The position numbers were made by a program, and so were the translations under genes. A stretch of 34,209 nucleotides of DNA, taken from the NCBI GenBank assembly GCA_947595235.1, contig CANQEP010000007.1, forward strand, positions 1 through 34,209, in the 5' to 3' direction. Below are positions 30,917 to 34,209 of the stretch, piece by piece. The notes under the pieces were generated by a model that saw only the letters and a list, made by a program, of their open reading frames with translations, searched no databases and had not been told where the DNA came from. Every line of letters begins with the position of its first letter. Within the stretch, counting starts at the first letter, position 1. This DNA is from an uncultured Clostridia bacterium. Lineage in GTDB: Bacteria; Bacillota; Clostridia; Christensenellales; UBA1242.

Positions 30917-31435
30917 ATGAAAGGTAGGGCTTTTAAAATTGCCGTTGTCTCGGTGAGCGTGTGCGTGGTTTTGGTTTGCTTTTTCTTTGTTGGAATATCT
31001 ATTTTGTATCCATTTTCTTACAAGAAGGAAATCGCGTTTTGCGGAGAGAAGTACGGCGTTGACAAAAGCCTTATTGCAAGCGTCATCTATTGCGAGAGCA
31101 GGTTCAAAAGCGACGCAATTTCAAACAAGGGCGCGATGGGGCTTATGCAAATAATGCCCGCAACTGCAAAAAACTTCTTTGACGGAGATTTTCAAAGTTC
31201 GGTTTTGCTTGACCCGACGTCTAATATTGATATTGGAACAAGGTATCTTAGATATCTTATCGACAAGTACGGCGACGAGACCACTGTGCTGGCGTGCTAC
31301 AACGCGGGAGAGAAGGCTGTCCGCTCGTGGCTTGTTGAGGGCAAACTTGACGAGAGCCAAATTGAGTATGGCGAGACCCTTGACTATATAAAGAAAGTGC
31401 AAAAAATGAAAAAGTATTATAAGATGTTTTTTTGA
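30917..31435 (+). CDS. Membrane-anchored lytic transglycosylase (SLT domain)
   Basis: Cleaves the MurNAc-GlcNAc bond of peptidoglycan at the outer face of the membrane. It is 172 residues. An N-terminal signal-anchor helix spans about residues 7-31. The SLT/goose-lysozyme-type domain follows: YGVDKSLIASVIYCESRF with the catalytic Glu in CESRF (about 55), SNKGAMGLMQIMPATAK (about 64-80), NIDIGTRYLRYLIDKYG and LACYNAGEKAVRSW. The short size resembles the YjbJ/SltA-like membrane enzymes of Firmicutes. The start lacks a Shine-Dalgarno and has a TAAAAT box 6 nt upstream. It is divergent from the GNAT gene; the ASCH-like gene follows 58 nt later. Confidence 0.9.
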   Translation: MKGRAFKIAVVSVSVCVVLVCFFFVGISILYPFSYKKEIAFCGEKYGVDKSLIASVIYCESRFKSDAISNKGAMGLMQIMPATAKNFFDGDFQSSVLLDPTSNIDIGTRYLRYLIDKYGDETTVLACYNAGEKAVRSWLVEGKLDESQIEYGETLDYIKKVQKMKKYYKMFF

Positions 31436-31493
31436 GAGGCTCGTTCGCTTGATAAAAATTTGCGCAAGGTGTATTATGAAAACGAGGTAAAAA

Positions 31494-31844
31494 ATGACAG
31501 ACAATTATACTCATATCTTGGATATTGATATTTTCGAAAAGATACTTGCGGGCTCGTGCAAGTACTTTGTTTGCCTTAACGATAAAGTTGTGCAAGGCTA
31601 CAAAGTTGGCAACATATTGACGCTTAAAAACAATATTGATAAGAGGGAAATATCTGTAAAAATTGTCAATCTTTTGTATTTTGAAACAATAAAGGACCTT
31701 GTCAGCATGATTGGGAAAACTGAATTTGGATATGCGGGGTACAATGTTGACAAACTTGAAGACGAGTATCTTAACGCCTTCAAAACCAGCAAAGTTGAGA
31801 AATTTGGCTTTTCTGCAATAGAATTTGAAGTGAAAAAACAATAA
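31494..31844 (+). CDS. Small ASCH-like (DUF3850-like) protein
   Basis: Function unknown. It is 116 residues. The arrangement 'ILDIDIFEKILAGSCKYF' - 'GYKVGNILTLKNN' - 'ISVKIVNLLYFETIKDL' - C-terminal 'EKFGFSAIEFEVKK' follows the ASCH fold pattern: an N-terminal helix, a KVGDxI-type turn and strands ending in a hydrophobic strand. The usual K-x-x-E-x-R at the cleft is not present (KYFVCLND instead), so nucleic-acid binding is doubtful. Shine-Dalgarno GAGG lies about 7 nt before the ATG. A TTGATA (about 31449) and a TATTAT (about 31472) may form a promoter. Confidence 0.55.
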   Translation: MTDNYTHILDIDIFEKILAGSCKYFVCLNDKVVQGYKVGNILTLKNNIDKREISVKIVNLLYFETIKDLVSMIGKTEFGYAGYNVDKLEDEYLNAFKTSKVEKFGFSAIEFEVKKQ

Positions 31845-31881
31845 GTTTGAAAAAGTTAATTGGCAAAATTAAGAAAAACAC

Positions 31882-31910
31882 TTTACAAACTTGAAAATAT
31901 AACATATAAT
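31882..31910 (+). promoter_or_regulatory. Promoter for tRNA-Leu
   Basis: TTTACA (31882-31887), 17-nt spacer, TATAAT (31905-31910), 15 nt before the mature tRNA. Confidence 0.8.
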
Positions 31911-31924
31911 AAGTGAGTTCTATC

Positions 31925-32008
31925 GGGAGGGTGGTGGAACGGCAGACACGCTTGTTTAAGGGGCAAGTGAGGCGACTCGTGTGGGTTCAAATCCCATCCC
32001 TCCCACCA
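31925..32008 (+). tRNA. tRNA-Leu, anticodon AAG
   Basis: 84 nt with encoded CCA. The acceptor GGGAGGG pairs with CCCTCCC. It has the class II long variable arm (TGAGGCGACTCGT region). The anticodon stem CTTGT/GCAAG with loop TTAAGGG gives anticodon AAG, for CUU/CUC. The T arm is GTGGG-TTCAAAT-CCCAT. CUU is plainly the favoured Leu codon in the genes here. A34 may need conversion to inosine. Confidence 0.95.
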
Positions 32009-32039
32009 TATCGGGGCACATCCTCAAATCGAACAAAAA

Positions 32040-32068
32040 AACAGCGAAATAAATTTCGTTGTTTTTTT
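32040..32068 (+). terminator. Terminator after tRNA-Leu
   Basis: ACAGCGAAA (32041-32049), TAAA loop, TTTCGTTGT (32054-32062) with one G-T pair, then a T run to 32068. Confidence 0.8.
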
Positions 32069-32113
32069 GTTGCTTGATTGAGGGGGAAATGGCAAATAAA
32101 TTTTGTAAATTTA

Positions 32114-32142
32114 TTGCCTAATAATTGAGAAATGACTATAAT
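32114..32142 (+). promoter_or_regulatory. Promoter for the ABC transporter operon
   Basis: TTGCCT (32114-32119), 17-nt spacer, TATAAT (32137-32142). GGAGA precedes the ATG at 32161, giving a leader of about 12 nt. Confidence 0.7.
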
Positions 32143-32160
32143 ATCATATGGAGAAAAATT

Positions 32161-32850
32161 ATGAACATCGAAGTTAAAGATTTGACGAAAATTTATGGTA
32201 AAGGTGAAAGCGAGATAAAGGCGCTAAATGGCGTTTCGTTTGAACTTGACAAGGGAGAGTTCGTGGTTGTTTTGGGACCAAGTGGGTCAGGCAAGAGCAC
32301 CCTTTTGAATATTCTTGGTGGCATGGACAAGGCAACCAGCGGGAGCGTTGTTGTTTCTGGCAAGGAAATAACAAAACTAAAAGAGAAAGAACTTTCGTCT
32401 TATAGGCGAAACGACATTGGGTTCGTCTTTCAGTTCTATAACCTTATGCCGAATTTAACAGCGCTTGAAAATGTTAAACTTGCTGAAAGAAAGCAAGGGA
32501 TGAAGTCCACAACCGCGCTCAACAAGGTTGGACTTAGCAAAAGGTATAATAATTTCCCGAGCCAACTCTCGGGAGGCGAACAACAGCGAGTTTCTATTGC
32601 AAGGGCGATCGTAAAAAAGCCTAGTCTTTTGCTGTGCGACGAGCCAACTGGCGCGCTAGACTCAGCAACGGGCAAGAATATCGTGAGGCTTTTGCAAGAT
32701 TTGGCGCGCGACGACAACACCATAATTGTTGTTACCCACAACGCGAACTTGGCGCTTGTTGCCGACAGAGTTATTCGTCTGTCTGACGGAAAAATCATAA
32801 GCAACAGCCTTAACGAAAACAAATTATCTGTCGATGAAATAGAGTGGTAG
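32161..32850 (+). CDS. ABC transporter ATP-binding protein, MacB/LolD type
   Basis: ATPase of an export or mechanotransmission-type ABC system. It is 229 residues. Walker A GPSGSGKSTLLNIL (about 38-51), Q-loop FVFQFYNLMPNLTALENV, signature QLSGGEQQRVSIARAI (about 135-150), Walker B LLLCDEPTGALDSATG and H-loop VVTHN. The segment between Q-loop and signature (KLAERKQGMKSTTALNKVGL) is about ten residues shorter than in LolD. GGAGA lies 7 nt before the ATG; an earlier in-frame ATG at 32125 is upstream of the -10 box. The permease gene starts 2 nt after its stop. The substrate cannot be inferred: relatives include antimicrobial-peptide, lipoprotein and division (FtsE) systems. Confidence 0.93.
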   Translation: MNIEVKDLTKIYGKGESEIKALNGVSFELDKGEFVVVLGPSGSGKSTLLNILGGMDKATSGSVVVSGKEITKLKEKELSSYRRNDIGFVFQFYNLMPNLTALENVKLAERKQGMKSTTALNKVGLSKRYNNFPSQLSGGEQQRVSIARAIVKKPSLLLCDEPTGALDSATGKNIVRLLQDLARDDNTIIVVTHNANLALVADRVIRLSDGKIISNSLNENKLSVDEIEW

Positions 32851-32852
32851 AA

Positions 32853-34209
32853 ATGGGCAATATCAACGTTTTTGGAAAGATGACGGCGCGGGAGATTGTT
32901 AAAAATCTTCTTCAATATCTGTCAATGATAATAATAACAATGCTTGCTGTAACTTTGTTTTGCGGCTTTATTTCTAATGCAAAAACTCTTGATAAAACCA
33001 TTGAAAACTACAAAAAGACCTCAAATCTTGCCGACCTCTGCGTTCAAACAAGCGGAGACATCATTTCGGGGAGCATCACCACCGAAGACCAAAACTTTTT
33101 TGCGGGGCTTGAGGGGGTGGAGTATGAGTACCGATTCTACGCCGAGGGCAAAGTGGAAAACCAAAGCGCGAAACTCTACTCATCAGTTGGTAACATAACA
33201 TCGCCACTCATTGACTCGGGCGAGCGTGGGGTGCTCATTGACAAAAAGGTTGCCGAGCGCAATAACATCAAAATTGGCGACACCATTGAACTCTCTGCCA
33301 TGGGCTACGATTTTAGTCTTGAAATTACTGGAACAATGAACTTCATTGAAGTTGCAAACACCTATTCGGTCTGCCCGATATTTGTTGACGAAGACATCTT
33401 GACTGACCTCATTCTTGAAAAACTCTCGCTTCCCGATATGTTCAAAGACTTTGTTATGCCAAGGCTATATAACCAAATTCTTGTCAAGTGTGAAAGCAAA
33501 AAAGACATAGAAAGCGTGAAAAACAGCATAAGCGAGTACTTTTCAAGCAAGCAAGACAGCAATCTTCTTTACATCTTCACCGAGGACAATTTTGAGGCGA
33601 TTGTGAGTTTGAAGGGCGAGGCGGACCAGTCGCTAAAAATGATTTATGTCTTTCCAGTAATTTTCCTTCTTGTTTCGGTGCTCGTCATCTTGACCACCAT
33701 AAGCCAGCTTATATTGCGTGAGCGAACCAACATTGGAACGCTCAAAGCCATTGGCATCCCAAACAAGAGAATACTCGTTCACTACGCAAGTTTTGGCATG
33801 GTGCTTTGCCTTATTGGTGGGCTGGTGGGTGTCATTATCGGGCCACAAATTGTGACAAATGTCATGCAGATAAAGTACAACCTTGTTTATAGTTTTCCAA
33901 AAATGTCGGCAGTTGTGTACAGCCCGATTTGGAGCATTGTTGCTCTTCTTGCAATAACCGCGCTTGCGGGAGTTATCGGGTTCGCAGTCGCGTATTCGGT
34001 TGTGAATGACCGACCAGCCGAGTGCATGAGGCCACTTCCTCCGCGAAGTAACGCGCTAATTAACAAGATTGTTGAAAAGCCAAAGAAGGGTGACAAGCGT
34101 GAGTCTCCGTCAAGGCTCTCATTCAAGATGGCGCTTCGCAACATTCTTATAAAGCCGTCACGCGCCATAATGACAATTATTGGAATTGCGGGTTGCGTTG
34201 CGCTTTTGG
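32853..34209 (+). CDS. FtsX/MacB-type ABC permease, 5' part, runs off the window
   Basis: Membrane partner of the preceding ATPase. The first 452 codons are open to the window edge. One membrane helix (about 20-41) is followed by an extracytoplasmic domain of about 220 residues (MacB periplasmic-core-like). Then come three helices typical of FtsX: VFPVIFLLVSVLVILTTI with RERTNIGTLKAIGIPNKRI (the coupling loop), MVLCLIGGLVGVIIGP, and the third ending near VAYSVVNDRPAECMRP. At the window end a new MALRNILIKPSRAIMTIIGI begins, like the start of a second repeat, so the full protein is probably about 800 residues. TMs and repeat structure are seen; cargo is unknown. Confidence 0.9.
   Translation, partial: MGNINVFGKMTAREIVKNLLQYLSMIIITMLAVTLFCGFISNAKTLDKTIENYKKTSNLADLCVQTSGDIISGSITTEDQNFFAGLEGVEYEYRFYAEGKVENQSAKLYSSVGNITSPLIDSGERGVLIDKKVAERNNIKIGDTIELSAMGYDFSLEITGTMNFIEVANTYSVCPIFVDEDILTDLILEKLSLPDMFKDFVMPRLYNQILVKCESKKDIESVKNSISEYFSSKQDSNLLYIFTEDNFEAIVSLKGEADQSLKMIYVFPVIFLLVSVLVILTTISQLILRERTNIGTLKAIGIPNKRILVHYASFGMVLCLIGGLVGVIIGPQIVTNVMQIKYNLVYSFPKMSAVVYSPIWSIVALLAITALAGVIGFAVAYSVVNDRPAECMRPLPPRSNALINKIVEKPKKGDKRESPSRLSFKMALRNILIKPSRAIMTIIGIAGCVALL

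Noticed and set aside
1..34209. CRISPR arrays, insertion sequences, prophage or defence genes
   Set aside because: None seen: no spaced repeat arrays, transposase or integrase motifs, or terminal inverted repeats. The only direct repeats are the 12-bp tRNA end and the terminator duplication.

Overview
The window looks like a chromosomal segment of an A+T-rich Bacillota bacterium, most likely from the Clostridia. It carries TmcAL, YlbJ, YlxM, RbgA, KhpA and a YceD-rpmF pair, together with the Firmicutes gene string plsX-rnc-smc-ftsY-ylxM-ffh-rpsP-khpA-rimM-trmD-rbgA-rnhB-yraN. Both tRNA genes encode their CCA end, and TTGACA/TATAAT-type promoters and U-tract terminators are abundant. No transposase, phage gene, CRISPR array or toxin-antitoxin pair was seen. 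The content is core housekeeping; the novelty lies in RNA-level and regulatory details.

Layout. 1-3.1 kb: 5' part of a phosphoketolase gene (minus strand), exonuclease III, an aldose-epimerase-like protein and rlmH. 3.2-4.9 kb: a four-helix membrane protein with a SHOCT tail, and mscL. 4.9-5.3 kb (minus): tRNA-Lys(CUU), a terminator, then a hairpin-rich 150-nt element that ends with a copy of the tRNA 3' end including CCA. 5.4-8.3 kb: fabG, alr, rsmD and a coiled-coil protein. 8.3-11.4 kb: ylbJ, a pnuC-like transporter and tmcAL in alternating orientation. 11.5-13.8 kb: pta-ackA. 13.8-26.6 kb: the long plus-strand run of lipid, RNA-processing, chromosome, SRP, ribosome and tRNA-modification genes. 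26.6-29.8 kb: rplS with a leader RNA, then polA. 29.8-32 kb: an unusual GNAT protein, a lytic transglycosylase, an ASCH-like protein and tRNA-Leu(AAG). 32.1 kb to the end: an ABC ATPase and the first part of its FtsX-type permease.

How the genes work together. Phosphoketolase yields acetyl-phosphate, which AckA can turn into acetate plus ATP and Pta into acetyl-CoA, suggesting a phosphoketolase-fed overflow pathway. Most of the 14-29 kb run serves translation and protein targeting: FtsY, Ffh and YlxM (SRP), S16, L19, L32, RimM, TrmD, RbgA, RNase III and KhpA. SMC, RNase HII and DNA polymerase I serve the chromosome.

Most notable: (i) four genes have a -10 box exactly 6 nt before the start codon and no Shine-Dalgarno, so they are probably leaderless; (ii) the tRNA-Lys-linked structured element; (iii) a consensus promoter firing straight into a hairpin/U-tract before ylxM; (iv) an rplS leader with two mutually exclusive pairings; (v) a collapsed acetyltransferase gene at the position between trmD and rbgA where rplS often sits.
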